This document shows, in pieces, positions 1 through 8,264 of a stretch of DNA of 64,000 nt. This DNA comes from Pseudomonas poae (GTDB taxonomy: Bacteria; Pseudomonadota; Gammaproteobacteria; Pseudomonadales; Pseudomonadaceae): positions 3,787,001-3,851,000 of the forward strand of contig CP110972.1 of the NCBI GenBank assembly GCA_028869255.1, read 5' to 3'. A program made the position numbers and the translations under genes. The notes below the pieces were generated by a model that had not been told where the DNA came from, ran no database searches, and saw only the letters and a list, made by a program, of their open reading frames with translations. Numbering within the stretch: the stretch's first letter is position 1; each line of letters begins with the position of its first letter.

Positions 1-367
1 CTTGATCAACCGTCAGCAGCAACACCAGCAAGGTCGGGTATCGCTCACGGGTTTGCGCCAGATGCGCACGGGAGCCGTTGACCAGCACGTCGTCCCCCGC
101 CGCCAGCCACGCGTCGATTTCCCCGGGAATGCCGTAGGACAGCCCATTCGCCTGCCAACTGAGGGCAAACGCGCCCTCGACCTGCAGCGCGGCAAACTGC
201 TCCGGGCTCACGCCCTGAGCCGCCTCGCCCACCGCCTCCGCCGAGCGCGTGATCACGCGGCGCACGATACGGCAACCGCGCTCGGCCAAGCGAGGGCGTG
301 CGGCATCCAGCAGGCTGTCCTTGCCCGAACCGGATGGCCCGATGAGATAGATCAACCTGCCCGCCAT
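1..367 (-). CDS. phnN: Ribose 1,5-bisphosphate phosphokinase PhnN (partial, runs off left edge)
   Basis: This is the N-terminal 122 codons of PhnN; the rest lies outside the window. The protein opens with a nucleotide-binding P-loop (GPSGSGKDSL, about residues 10-19), the hallmark of the guanylate-kinase-like PhnN family. In the C-P lyase pathway the enzyme phosphorylates ribose 1,5-bisphosphate to PRPP. The start ATG shares one base with the phnM stop (TGATG), so the two genes are translationally coupled. The reading frame is intact as far as it can be seen. Because phnL and phnM upstream look damaged, PhnN may now serve only PRPP supply or be a relic; that is inference. Confidence 0.88.
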   Translation of the reverse strand, partial: MAGRLIYLIGPSGSGKDSLLDAARPRLAERGCRIVRRVITRSAEAVGEAAQGVSPEQFAALQVEGAFALSWQANGLSYGIPGEIDAWLAAGDDVLVNGSRAHLAQTRERYPTLLVLLLTVDQ

Positions 368-1416
368 CAAAACACCCTCTTTGCCTGTCGCCAGACTTGT
401 TGCACTACAGGAAGCCCTTCACGGCTGCGGGCTTGCACCAGGTCCGCACGCAAGCCAATGGCAATTTCACCGCGATCATCCAGACCCGCCGCTTGCGCAG
501 GCGCCAGGCTGATCATCTTGACCGCCCGCGACAGGTCGCCGCCGTCTTGTTGATCGGCCAGCACAAACGCGGCCTGCAACAGGCTGGCCGGGTAGTAGTC
601 ACTGGAAAGTATATCCAGCAAGCCCTCGGCAGCCAGGCCGGCGGCGGCCACATTACCCGAGTGCGACCCACCGCGCACCACGTTCGGCGCGCCCATCAAG
701 ACTTTCATGTTCAGCGCCTGGCAGCCCTTCGCGGCTTCCAGGGTGGTGGGGAATTCGGCGATGGCGGCGCGGTAACGGTCGCTGTACGCCCGGGAGTTGA
801 CCATCTGCAGCACGATAAACGCGTCCATGGTTTCGTCGTTCAGGTGGTATTTGCCCATGTAGTACTCACGGTACTTGGATTCAAGCACAAACTGGCGCTG
901 GCCCGGCGAATGGTCCATCACCGACACCAGCCGTACCAGCGGGTTTTCCACCAGGTCGCGGAACACGCTGAGAGTGTCCGGGTGGCACAGCTCGCAGCGC
1001 AGGTGCAGGTGGTGTTCGGCGCGGGTCAAGCCGGCGCCTTCGGCCTGGGCGATCGCGTCGAGCATTGCCGGCAGCTTTTTCATGCGGTTGCCCTTGGGGT
1101 TCACGTCACCGATGGAGACCGCGTCGAACACCGTGGTGATCCCCGCCGCGATGATCTGCGCGTCATGGCTGAGCACCGCCGAGATCGACGGCCAGTCCAC
1201 GCCGGGGCGCGGGGTCATGTGTTTTTCCAGGTTGTCGGTGTGCAACTCCACCAGCCCCGGCAGCAGTACATCACCGCCCAAGTCCTGGGCCTGGGGCAAT
1301 TGGCTGCGGCCTTCGGCGATATCGTCGATCTTGCCGTCACGCAACACCACGCAGCCGATGAACATGCGCTCAGCCGTGACGATCTGGGCGTTACTAAGGA
1401 TCTGTTCAGCGGGCAT
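367..1416 (-). CDS. phnM: PhnM, alpha-D-ribose 1-methylphosphonate 5-triphosphate diphosphatase, with an apparent internal deletion
   Basis: The 349-residue product is clearly PhnM: an amidohydrolase metal-binding start (GLVELHTDNLEKH, about residues 54-66), the EFPTTLEAA segment and a GGSHSGN motif. The family normally runs to about 378-385 residues. Near residue 217 (base 768) DRYR joins directly to AAIAEFPTT. From memory of the family, about 29 residues normally sit between these, including the conserved ASHDD metal-site motif, which is absent here. The loss is in frame, so the ORF stays open but the active site is probably broken. The ATG overlaps the 3' end of a phnL remnant. In C-P lyase PhnM releases pyrophosphate from the triphosphate intermediate. 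Confidence 0.85.
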   Translation of the reverse strand: MPAEQILSNAQIVTAERMFIGCVVLRDGKIDDIAEGRSQLPQAQDLGGDVLLPGLVELHTDNLEKHMTPRPGVDWPSISAVLSHDAQIIAAGITTVFDAVSIGDVNPKGNRMKKLPAMLDAIAQAEGAGLTRAEHHLHLRCELCHPDTLSVFRDLVENPLVRLVSVMDHSPGQRQFVLESKYREYYMGKYHLNDETMDAFIVLQMVNSRAYSDRYRAAIAEFPTTLEAAKGCQALNMKVLMGAPNVVRGGSHSGNVAAAGLAAEGLLDILSSDYYPASLLQAAFVLADQQDGGDLSRAVKMISLAPAQAAGLDDRGEIAIGLRADLVQARSREGLPVVQQVWRQAKRVF

Positions 1417-1530
1417 GGGCGTATTCCTCTTGCGCAGCGGGCGTTGGGGTCATGTCGAAATGGCGGTCGGCGACCGCTTCACGGGCAGCGCGGTCGTGAA
1501 AGATGCCGATCAGCGCGGCGCCGGCCAGGC
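1406..1530 (-). pseudogene. phnL: phnL C-terminal remnant
   Basis: Reading leftward into the phnM start, one frame encodes GAALIGIFHDRAAREAV and ends ..EEYAHAR with a TGA 11 bases inside phnM. This matches the C-terminal end of PhnL, the ABC-type ATPase of C-P lyase (compare the family's ALVGIFHD segment). Only about 40 of roughly 235 codons are present. Upstream of the remnant the sequence changes within tens of bases into an extragenic palindromic repeat, and no Walker A, signature motif or start is present. phnC to phnK are absent on this side. I read it as the scar of a deletion that removed the front of a phn operon; the exact junction is uncertain. Confidence 0.7.
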
Positions 1531-1578
1531 CACCATGAAACCGCGATTTGATGAAAGGTTGCAGCGAGCAGGATTTTT

Positions 1579-1708
1579 GTGGCGAGCGGGCTTGCCCGCG
1601 TTGGGCTGCGCAGCAGCCCTAATGAAAGCGCCGAGTTAATTCAGGCAGAACGCATCGCCAGGTCATGGGGCCGCTTCGCAGCCCAACGCGGGCAAGCCCG
1701 CTCGCCAC
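1579..1708. repeat. Extragenic palindromic repeat, GTGGCGAG family, copy 1
   Basis: A pair of roughly 40-base inverted arms begins GTGGCGAGCGGGCTTGCC and ends with its reverse complement, around an unrelated spacer. The arms contain GCGTTGGGCTGCG and its complement. The same element recurs at 17696-17826 and 45954-46088, and in diverged form at 55392-55480. The left arm abuts the phnL remnant, so the repeat may mark one end of the phn deletion. Confidence 0.85.
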
Positions 1709-1712
1709 GAAG

Positions 1713-2294
1713 TCAGAGTGGTGCAGTCGCTGGAAGCGCCATAACTTTGAAATCGTCCAAAACCAGCATCTCCCCATTCGAAAGCTGCCAATTGAAGAAA
1801 TCCGAAAAGTCGCCGCTGGCTAACGCACGAACCACCTTAGCGACAAAGCCATGTGCTACCAGCAACACAACACTGGATGGATAGCGCTCTGCCAACTCCA
1901 CCAAGCCTTGATGTACACGGGTCACCACCTCGGCAATCGACTCACCACCCGTTGGCCCCGCCGCCCATTGCCGCGTTATGTTCTGCGCCCAGAGAGCTGG
2001 GTGCAGGGCCTTGGCTTGCGCCTGGGTCAAACCCTCGAAAACCCCCACATCGCGCTCGCGAAAGCGGTCCATCGTCACAAGCTCGAGGTGCAACTCTCGG
2101 TTGAGAATCTGCGCCGTTTGCTGGGCTCGCAGGCGTGGGGAGACGATCAACGCGTCAATGCCGTCGGGCAATTCCTTGCTCAGCGTTAAAGCCTGCTCCC
2201 TGCCCCGTTCCGTGAGTTGAGGATCGAGTGCACCGAGATAGCGGTGCTCGGCGTTGGCCCAGGTTTCGCCGTGGCGTATGACATAGAGGTGCAT
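1713..2294 (-). CDS. Histidine phosphatase family protein
   Basis: The 193-residue protein starts MHLYVIRHGETWANAEHR, carrying the RHG motif whose histidine (residue 8) is the phosphate acceptor in the phosphoglycerate mutase/histidine phosphatase superfamily. A second family feature, the late catalytic histidine, is visible in VLLVAHGFV (about residues 142-150). Length suits a single-domain, probably cytoplasmic, broad phosphatase or alpha-ribazole-phosphatase-like enzyme. No cobalamin genes are nearby, so the substrate cannot be told from context. It stands alone, between an extragenic palindrome and an AT-rich region. Confidence 0.85.
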   Translation of the reverse strand: MHLYVIRHGETWANAEHRYLGALDPQLTERGREQALTLSKELPDGIDALIVSPRLRAQQTAQILNRELHLELVTMDRFRERDVGVFEGLTQAQAKALHPALWAQNITRQWAAGPTGGESIAEVVTRVHQGLVELAERYPSSVVLLVAHGFVAKVVRALASGDFSDFFNWQLSNGEMLVLDDFKVMALPATAPL

Positions 2295-2524
2295 GAGGTC
2301 GGTCTCGGGAAGGCTTGAGGTCGGGATGGTAATAACTGATTAGAAAGGTCGAAACTCGTTTGCAGGCGCAAGTTTTAATTACATATGGGTCTAAACAACT
2401 GTCAGAAGTAACAGGTACTTAGTCTTTAGATTGTGATTAGAGTTAACCATCGCGACTACCAGTCAGAGCACCATAGTGAAGAGCCTGGAGGAGCGACTTT
2501 ATAAAGTCTCTGGGAGTGATGAAA

Positions 2525-2854
2525 ATGAAAATCTCCAAAAAACAGCTATTGCCATGTGCATCACTATTACTAATTATGGTCAGTGCCCATGGTTTTGCCG
2601 AAGATGATTGCCCCACGGCATTCATGAAAAGTTCAGCGGCGCAAACTTGCAGTGGGAACGAAGTGACTACTGAAATTCCCGCTGGCACCTGCAATTTTGA
2701 CCAGACGTGCTTGGGAAAAGGTACGTTCAGCAGTGCTGGCGGCAAGTGGATGCGTACATCACCAGACCGGGCAAGAAATATAGTTTCGGTACCATTGAAA
2801 TATGTAAAACAGCTTGTTAACTGCGACAGCATGTTATCTACCGTAGGTTGTTAG
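2525..2854 (+). CDS. Small cysteine-rich exported protein of unknown function
   Basis: A 109-residue protein with a clear signal peptide (MKISKKQ, then a hydrophobic LLPCASLLLIMVS run, cleavage near AHGFA/EDD). The mature part carries six cysteines (DDC, QTC, GTC, QTC, VNC, VGC), suggesting up to three disulfides in the periplasm or outside the cell. I chose ATG 2525 because GGAG at 2513-2516 is eight bases upstream; an in-frame ATG at 2519 and GTG at 2516 lie too close to it. Base composition and codon use are more AT-rich than the neighbours, as is the flanking DNA, hinting at acquisition. I do not recognise a family. Confidence 0.7.
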   Translation: MKISKKQLLPCASLLLIMVSAHGFAEDDCPTAFMKSSAAQTCSGNEVTTEIPAGTCNFDQTCLGKGTFSSAGGKWMRTSPDRARNIVSVPLKYVKQLVNCDSMLSTVGC

Positions 2855-3104
2855 TTAGCGAACTATTTGCTCTCGCCAGCAGTAGGTCAACAGTTTCGGG
2901 CAAAATAAGGCAGCGGACTGATCATTCCCACGCTTCGTGCGGGAATGCCGCTTTAGACTTTTCCTACAATCTCTGAAGGTTGCAGTTGCTATTACTCACC
3001 GTTAGCCTCTCGCAGTCGCTGCTCATCAGCGATCAGGCTTGGTCGCCTGGGTTAGAATGGCGCACAGTGCCGCGCAAGCGGCATTATTGTGTTCGCGTTA
3101 TGGC

Positions 3105-3220
3105 GAGCTGTGCGTGGGAGGGCTTAAGCCCTGCCGGGTTTCCATTCCCTGGTCGACCAACCTACGTACAGCTCACCACCCTCCTGCTTGGTCGCGGATG
3201 TGGTGAGCTCCAACTGAATG
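3105..3220 (+). promoter_or_regulatory. Structured 5' leader of the DUF6124 gene with competing stems
   Basis: Several stems can form in the untranslated region before the downstream ribosome binding site. GGGCTTAAGCCC (3119-3130) can form a four-base-pair hairpin. AGCTCACCAC (3170-3179) pairs perfectly with GTGGTGAGCT (3200-3209), ending 11 bases before the GGAG. GAGCTGT (3105-3111) pairs perfectly with ACAGCTC (3168-3174), which overlaps the left arm of the previous stem, so the two pairings exclude each other. I recall similar leaders before DUF3077/DUF6124-type genes in other Pseudomonas, but cannot check that here. A regulatory RNA role is inference. Confidence 0.5.
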
Positions 3221-3232
3221 GAGATTTACTGC

Positions 3233-3508
3233 ATGAAAAAAGTCACTCCAAATCCCCCGCAATCCACCCCGGATGACACCCCACAAACCCCACCCAACCT
3301 CCTCTTCACCGTCCGCCCCGGCCTCAGCACTGAAGCAGCCTTGAGCAATGCCAGCGAGATGCTGGAATCGGCGACTGTGTGTGCGTACGACTGCGCCGAG
3401 CACTTGGAGGGCATAGGCCGCAAGCAGGTGCTGGCGGTGGTGCAGATGATTGAAATTGCGCAGTTGTTGGTGGATCAAGCACTGAATCGGGAGTGTCCGG
3501 TAGCCTGA
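3233..3508 (+). CDS. DUF6124 family protein
   Basis: A 91-residue protein, MKKVTPNPPQS, with a proline-rich N-terminus (residues 5-25) then an all-helical body (ALSNASEMLESATVCAYDCAEHL.., ..VLAVVQMIEIAQLLVDQAL). The pattern matches the DUF6124/DUF3077 type of small Pseudomonas proteins, whose function is unknown. GGAG at 3220-3223 selects the ATG at 3233 over a longer in-frame reading beginning at 3218. It is preceded by a leader able to form competing hairpins and is followed by an extragenic palindrome. Confidence 0.75.
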   Translation: MKKVTPNPPQSTPDDTPQTPPNLLFTVRPGLSTEAALSNASEMLESATVCAYDCAEHLEGIGRKQVLAVVQMIEIAQLLVDQALNRECPVA

Positions 3509-3526
3509 AGGCTGAGGAGATTTCCC

Positions 3527-3614
3527 GTGGGAGCTGGCTTGCCGGCGATAGCGGTGGATCAGGTGATAAATGACTGGCTGATACACCGCCATCGCGGGCA
3601 AGCCCGGCTCCCAC
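3527..3614. repeat. Extragenic palindromic repeat, GTGGGAGC family, copy 1
   Basis: Left arm GTGGGAGCTGGCTTGCCGGCGAT and an inverted right arm ending CCGGCTCCCAC flank about 35 bases of spacer. The same family recurs at 13163, 34931, 38469, 40501, 43601 and 50877, always between genes. Confidence 0.85.
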
Positions 3615-3659
3615 ATTGGTTCTGCAGTGGTTGGAAGCATGTATTTCAAAGGCATGAAA

Positions 3660-3684
3660 AAGGCGACCCGAAGGTCGCCTTTTG
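3660..3684 (-). terminator. Rho-independent terminator, probably bidirectional
   Basis: On the minus strand GGCGACC-TTCG-GGTCGCC is followed by a T run just after the stop of the lipoprotein gene that ends the ccm transcript. A T run also follows on the plus strand. Confidence 0.8.
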
Positions 3685-4083
3685 TCATTGCGCGTACTGC
3701 TTGCTCAACCCCGGCGGCACGCCGTGCACGTCGGTGTCTTCCCAGGGCCCGTTCGGGCTGATGGAGCGGCTCCAGCCGTTGCTCCAGCGGTAGTAGGTGC
3801 GCTGGCGGTAGAAGGTGTCGGGCTGCTCTTCCAGCACATACACCTGCATCTTGCCGTCCCAGTGGCTGGCGGCGCCCGGTGGTGGGGCGAAGGTTGGCGA
3901 GGAGCTTGGCAGCGGTTTCGGCGCCGGCGTCACCGGGCCGGAGGGCTTGGTGCTCGGCTGGGTCGACGGGCCCGACGGTGGGATGGTCGGGCCGGTAGGC
4001 GCGGGAGGTCGGTGGACCGCACAAGCGCTCAGCCCCAATACCAGGCTGAACAGGGTGATACGTGCAAGAGCGGTCATAGGCAC
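3685..4083 (-). CDS. Proline-rich lipoprotein, hypothetical
   Basis: A 132-residue protein with a lipoprotein signal: basic start, hydrophobic core and lipobox LSAC with cysteine 21. Residues 25-70 are a proline/serine/threonine-rich linker (PTGPTIPPSGPSTQPS...). The C-terminal part is aromatic and compact (QVYVLEEQPDTFYRQRTYYRWSNGW split over two strands). It should be anchored in the envelope. It begins nine bases after the ccmI stop with no terminator between, so it probably rides on the ccm transcript. I know no function; a direct role in cytochrome c maturation is not shown by the sequence. Confidence 0.75.
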   Translation of the reverse strand: MPMTALARITLFSLVLGLSACAVHRPPAPTGPTIPPSGPSTQPSTKPSGPVTPAPKPLPSSSPTFAPPPGAASHWDGKMQVYVLEEQPDTFYRQRTYYRWSNGWSRSISPNGPWEDTDVHGVPPGLSKQYAQ

Positions 4084-4092
4084 TTCCTCGAA

Positions 4093-5277
4093 TTATTTGT
4101 CCGGACTGTCGATGGTCAGCGGCTGTGTGGCAGTGGTGCTGCTGGCCAGGGGTTGGCTGCGGCCGATCCATTCGCCTGTAGTCGGTTGACCGGCCCGGGA
4201 TATGCGCGCAACCAGTTGGACTTCAGGGAAGTTGGACAGTTTCAACTGCGGCATCATCGCATCGGCGTCGCCCAACTCGACGGTGACCGGCAGTTCGGCG
4301 ACGGTCACGCGTTTGGCCGCCAGCGGCGCCGGCGGACCGTTTACCGCACGGGCGAAGATGAACACGCTGTCGGTGGGCAGGGCCTTGGCCTTCACTTCGG
4401 CGGACAGGTCCACACGCACTTTCATCACGGTTTTTTGCGCGACAGTACCGCCGCTCTCTTTGAGCTTTTCGGCCGCCCGGTCGATGCCGCCTTGCAGCGC
4501 CGCACGGGAGTTGTCTTGCGGTGGCAGTTGCGCCAACAGGCGGTTCCAGTAGTCGATCGCCTCTTGATAACGCTGGCCTTCAAAGGCAGCGATACCCAGC
4601 AGGCCGAGGCTGGTGACTTCCTTGGGGTCCAGCTTCAAGGCTTCATCGGTGAGCGCCTGCACCTTGGGCGACCACTGTTTGTTGTCGGCAAAGTACTGCG
4701 CCTGGGCCCACTGGCCAAGCAGTTCCGGCTGGCGGCCGGCCAGGGCCACGGTGCGTTCGAACACCTTGGCGGCATCGGCCGAGCGATCCTGGGCCATATA
4801 GGCGCGGCCGAGGAAGTACAAGCCTTCGGCCGAGTCCGGTTGGGCGGCGGCAGCGCGCTCCAGGCGGCGGGTCATGTCTTCCATGGACACCGGCGGCTGG
4901 GAGAATTCGCGGGTCAGTTCAACCTTGTCGCTGGCGCCAAAGTGCAGGTACAAGCCCAGGCCCAACACCGGCACCAGCACGGCGGCGAGCAACGGCAGCG
5001 GTTTGCCCAGGCGCGATTCGCGGGGCTTTTCCACACCTTCGGTATCGGCCAGCAATTCGCGGGCGGCCTCGGCGCGGCCGGTGTCGAGTTGCGCGGCGTT
5101 GAGCACGCCTTCGTCCTGCTGCACTTGCAGCTCGGCCACGCGCTCCTGGTAGAGCGCCACGTTCAGCGCGGTGCGGTCCTCCTCACGCTGGGCGCGGCGG
5201 CCGCGCAGTACAGGGATCAACAGAAAACTCAGGGCAATCAGAAGCAGCAAGCCGGCTGCGAGCCAGAAATCAATCAT
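4093..5277 (-). CDS. ccmI: Cytochrome c maturation protein CcmI (CycH)
   Basis: A 394-residue protein: two N-terminal membrane segments ([20 protein letters not shown] and about residues 93-113), a cytoplasmic coiled region between them, then a periplasmic tetratricopeptide-type domain ([23 protein letters not shown].., ..[23 protein letters not shown]) and a C-terminal beta-rich region. CcmI delivers apocytochrome c to the CcmFH haem ligation complex. The ATG at 5277 overlaps the ccmH stop by eight bases; a longer upstream reading lacks support because it runs through ccmH. It is the last of nine ccm genes, and the fusion of CcmI functions as a separate protein is usual for Pseudomonas. Confidence 0.93.
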   Translation of the reverse strand: MIDFWLAAGLLLLIALSFLLIPVLRGRRAQREEDRTALNVALYQERVAELQVQQDEGVLNAAQLDTGRAEAARELLADTEGVEKPRESRLGKPLPLLAAVLVPVLGLGLYLHFGASDKVELTREFSQPPVSMEDMTRRLERAAAAQPDSAEGLYFLGRAYMAQDRSADAAKVFERTVALAGRQPELLGQWAQAQYFADNKQWSPKVQALTDEALKLDPKEVTSLGLLGIAAFEGQRYQEAIDYWNRLLAQLPPQDNSRAALQGGIDRAAEKLKESGGTVAQKTVMKVRVDLSAEVKAKALPTDSVFIFARAVNGPPAPLAAKRVTVAELPVTVELGDADAMMPQLKLSNFPEVQLVARISRAGQPTTGEWIGRSQPLASSTTATQPLTIDSPDK

Positions 5278-5743
5278 CAGTCTTGGTGTCCAGCAATTGG
5301 TCGAGGCGTTTACGCTCTTCAGGGGACAGCGCGTCGGAGCCATCGGTCGGCGCGACGCGGCGACGGCGTACGATCACCGCCATCACCACCACGCCGGCCA
5401 GCAACAGCCCGGCCGGGCCGAACCAGAGCAGCGCGGTCTTGCCGGTGAGGGCCGGTTTGTAGCGCACGAAATCACCGTAGCGGTCGACCATGAAGTCGAT
5501 GATCTGCTGGTTGTCCTTGCCCTCCCCCAGCATGCGGAAAATCTCTTTGCGCAAGTCGGCGGCGATCGGCGCGTTGGAGTCGGCGATGTCCTGGTTCTGG
5601 CATTTGGGGCAGCGCAGTTCCTTGGTCAGTTCGCGGAAACGCTCGCGGTCGGCGTCCTTGGCAAACTCGTAAGTGTCGATGGCCGCCTGCGCGACGCCGA
5701 CCAGTCCAAGTGCGAGAACAGCCGCAGCTAACAGACGCTTCAT
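5270..5743 (-). CDS. ccmH: Cytochrome c maturation thiol-disulfide protein CcmH
   Basis: A 157-residue protein with a signal peptide ([20 protein letters not shown]), the redox motif LRCPKCQNQ (CxxC) about residue 45, and a C-terminal membrane segment ([22 protein letters not shown]) with a short basic tail. CcmH keeps apocytochrome cysteines reduced for haem attachment. Start 5743 gives a proper signal peptide and an ATGA overlap with ccmG; the longer in-frame reading adds 18 residues lying within ccmG. Length is the short form expected when CcmI is encoded separately. Confidence 0.94.
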   Translation of the reverse strand: MKRLLAAAVLALGLVGVAQAAIDTYEFAKDADRERFRELTKELRCPKCQNQDIADSNAPIAADLRKEIFRMLGEGKDNQQIIDFMVDRYGDFVRYKPALTGKTALLWFGPAGLLLAGVVVMAVIVRRRRVAPTDGSDALSPEERKRLDQLLDTKTDD

Positions 5744-6276
5744 GGTTTGGCCTCGTCGACCAACGCCTGGTACTTGGCGGCCAGTTGCTCGCGCCACACC
5801 ACTTCGTCGATCACGCCGACGTACTTGTCGCGGATCACGCCTTTGGCGTCGATAAAGAAGGTTTCCGGGGCGCCGTACACACCGAGATTCAACCCCAGAT
5901 TGCCGTCTTCGTCGCGGATATCCAGTTGGTACGGGTTATGGAACTCGGCCAGCCACTTCAAGGCTGCCGCATTGTCGTCCTTGTAGTTGATCCCGTAGAT
6001 AACCACGCCCTTTTCGGCCAGTTTGTTGAGCACCGGGTGTTCGACGCGGCAGGAGATGCACCAGGTGCCCCACACGTTGACCAGTGCCGGTTTGCCCAGC
6101 AGGTCGGCCTGGGTCAGGGTTTTGTCGCCCTGCACCGTCGGCAGCGAAAACGCCGGGAACGGTTTGCCGATCATCGCCGAAGGCAACTCGGCCGGGTCCA
6201 GATACAACCCGCGATACAGAAACACCGCGACCACCAGAAATGCCGCCAGCGGCAATACCATCAACCAACGCTTCAT
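5740..6276 (-). CDS. ccmG: Thiol:disulfide interchange protein CcmG (DsbE)
   Basis: A 178-residue, membrane-anchored periplasmic thioredoxin. It has an N-terminal membrane segment (WLMVLPLAAFLVVAVFLY), the redox site NVWGTWCISC (about residues 73-82) and the cis-proline region GVYGAPETFF. It reduces CcmH and apocytochrome c with electrons from DsbD or CcdA. The gene overlaps ccmF upstream and ccmH downstream by four bases each, typical of the coupled ccm operon. Confidence 0.95.
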   Translation of the reverse strand: MKRWLMVLPLAAFLVVAVFLYRGLYLDPAELPSAMIGKPFPAFSLPTVQGDKTLTQADLLGKPALVNVWGTWCISCRVEHPVLNKLAEKGVVIYGINYKDDNAAALKWLAEFHNPYQLDIRDEDGNLGLNLGVYGAPETFFIDAKGVIRDKYVGVIDEVVWREQLAAKYQALVDEAKP

Positions 6277-8261
6277 GCCGCCGCTCCCTGCATACCGAGG
6301 GCTTCACGCACCCGGCTTTTCACTTTGACCCGATAACGCCGGTCCAGCGCGGCCAGCAAACCACCAAAGCCTGTGAGCAAGCCGCCGAACCAGATCCAGC
6401 GCACAAACGGCTTCACATGCACGCGCACTGCCCAGGCGCCCTCGCCCAACGGTTCACCCAATGCAACATAGAGGTCGCGGGTGAAACCGGCGTCGATCCC
6501 GGCTTCGGTCATCATCGAACTCTGCACCGTGTACAAGCGTTTTTCCGGGTGCAGCACGGCGATTTCCTTGCCGTTGCGCACCACGCGCACGGTGCCTTTG
6601 TCTGACGTGAAATTCGGCCCTTCGAAGTGCTTGGCGCCCTCGAAGATGAAGTGGTAACCGGCCAGGTCCATGGACTCGCCCGGTGCCAGGCGCAGGTCAC
6701 GCTCGGCGCTGTTCTGACTGGACAGGACCACACCCAGGGCGCATACGGCGATGCCGATGTGGGCGATCTGCATACCCCAATAGCTGCGGGTCAAGGTCGG
6801 CAAGCCTTTGATCAAGCCTTTGTGCCGGGTCTTGTCGACGATGTCGCGCACACCGGCCAGCAACACCCAGGCGGCCAGCAGGAAGGTGGCAAGCACCGCC
6901 CAATTGAAGTCGCCGTAGGCAAACCCGGCGATCACCGCCAACGCCACACTGCCCAGCAGCACCGGCATCAGCATGCCGGCCAGCCATTTCACCGGGGTGT
7001 CTTTCCAGCGCACCAGCATGCCGACGGCCATCACCACCATCAACAGGCCCATCAACGGGATGAACAACGCGTTGAAATACGGCGGGCCGACGGACAGCTT
7101 GGCGCCGCTCAAGGCATCCAGCACCAGCGGGTACAGGGTGCCGAGCAGGATCATCGATGCAGCCACCACCAGCACCAGGTTATTGCCCAGCAGCAGGGTT
7201 TCCCGCGACCACAGGTTAAAACCGACCTGGCTCTTGACCACCGGCGCACGCAACGCAAACAGCGTCAGTGAGCCGCCGACCACAAACAGCAGGAAGATCA
7301 GGATGAACACGCCGCGCTCAGGGTCGGACGCAAACGCATGCACCGAGGTCAGCACACCTGAACGCACAAGGAATGTGCCGAGCAGGCTGAGGGAAAACGC
7401 CGCGATGGCCAGCAACACGGTCCAGCTTTTGAACACGCCGCGCTTTTCGGTGACGGCCAGCGAGTGAATCAGCGCCGTGCCGACCAGCCATGGCATAAAG
7501 GAGGCGTTTTCCACCGGGTCCCAGAACCACCAGCCGCCCCAGCCGAGTTCGTAATACGCCCACCACGAGCCCAGGGTGATACCAATCCCGAGGAAGGCCC
7601 AGGCGACGATGGTCCACGGCCGCGACCAGCGCGCCCACGCCGCATCAAGGCGCCCGCCGAGCAAGGCGGCGATGGCGAAGGCGAACGCGACCGAGAAACC
7701 CACGTAACCCATATAGAGCATCGGCGGATGCACGATCAGGCCGATGTCCTGCAGCAGCGGGTTGAGGTCATGCCCGTCCGCCGGGATCTGCGGCAGGATG
7801 CGGCTGAAGGGGTTGGAGGTCATGATCAAAAACAGCAGGAAGCCGATGCTGATCATGCCCATCACCGCCAGCACACGGGCCAGCATCACTTGCGGCAATT
7901 GGCGCGAGAACACCGACACGGCAAAGGTCCAGCCGCCGAGGATCAACGCCCACAGCAGCAACGACCCTTCGTGGGCGCCCCACACGGCGCTGAACTTGTA
8001 GTACCAGGGCAGTGCGCTGTTGGAGTTATTGGCCACATAGGCGACGGAAAAGTCGTCGGTCATAAAGGCGTAGGTCAGGCAGCCAAACGCGAAGACCAGG
8101 AACGCAAACTGACCCCAGGCGGCCGGCTGCGCCAGGCTCATCCACAGGCGGTCGCCGCGCCAGGCCCCGAGTAACGGCACCACGGCCTGGACGATGGCAA
8201 AACACAGGGCGAGGATCATCGCCAACTGGCCCAGTTCCGGAATAAACAATGCGGACGTCAT
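6273..8261 (-). CDS. ccmF: Haem lyase CcmF
   Basis: A 662-residue polytopic membrane protein with the tryptophan-rich WWD haem-handling segment (WAYYELGWGGWWFWDPVENA, about residues 230-250) and conserved periplasmic histidines. Many hydrophobic helices precede and follow it, with a large periplasmic region near the C-terminus (SAERDLRLAPGESMDL..). CcmF, with CcmH and CcmI, attaches haem from CcmE to apocytochrome c. GGAGGG lies just before the ATG, inside the end of ccmE. The length is normal for the family. Confidence 0.96.
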   Translation of the reverse strand: MTSALFIPELGQLAMILALCFAIVQAVVPLLGAWRGDRLWMSLAQPAAWGQFAFLVFAFGCLTYAFMTDDFSVAYVANNSNSALPWYYKFSAVWGAHEGSLLLWALILGGWTFAVSVFSRQLPQVMLARVLAVMGMISIGFLLFLIMTSNPFSRILPQIPADGHDLNPLLQDIGLIVHPPMLYMGYVGFSVAFAFAIAALLGGRLDAAWARWSRPWTIVAWAFLGIGITLGSWWAYYELGWGGWWFWDPVENASFMPWLVGTALIHSLAVTEKRGVFKSWTVLLAIAAFSLSLLGTFLVRSGVLTSVHAFASDPERGVFILIFLLFVVGGSLTLFALRAPVVKSQVGFNLWSRETLLLGNNLVLVVAASMILLGTLYPLVLDALSGAKLSVGPPYFNALFIPLMGLLMVVMAVGMLVRWKDTPVKWLAGMLMPVLLGSVALAVIAGFAYGDFNWAVLATFLLAAWVLLAGVRDIVDKTRHKGLIKGLPTLTRSYWGMQIAHIGIAVCALGVVLSSQNSAERDLRLAPGESMDLAGYHFIFEGAKHFEGPNFTSDKGTVRVVRNGKEIAVLHPEKRLYTVQSSMMTEAGIDAGFTRDLYVALGEPLGEGAWAVRVHVKPFVRWIWFGGLLTGFGGLLAALDRRYRVKVKSRVREALGMQGAAA

Positions 8262-8264
8262 GGC

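Noticed and set aside
2..553. Plus-strand ORF over phnN and phnM
   Set aside because: It runs antisense to phnN/phnM and has no homology features; it is a shadow of the minus-strand genes.
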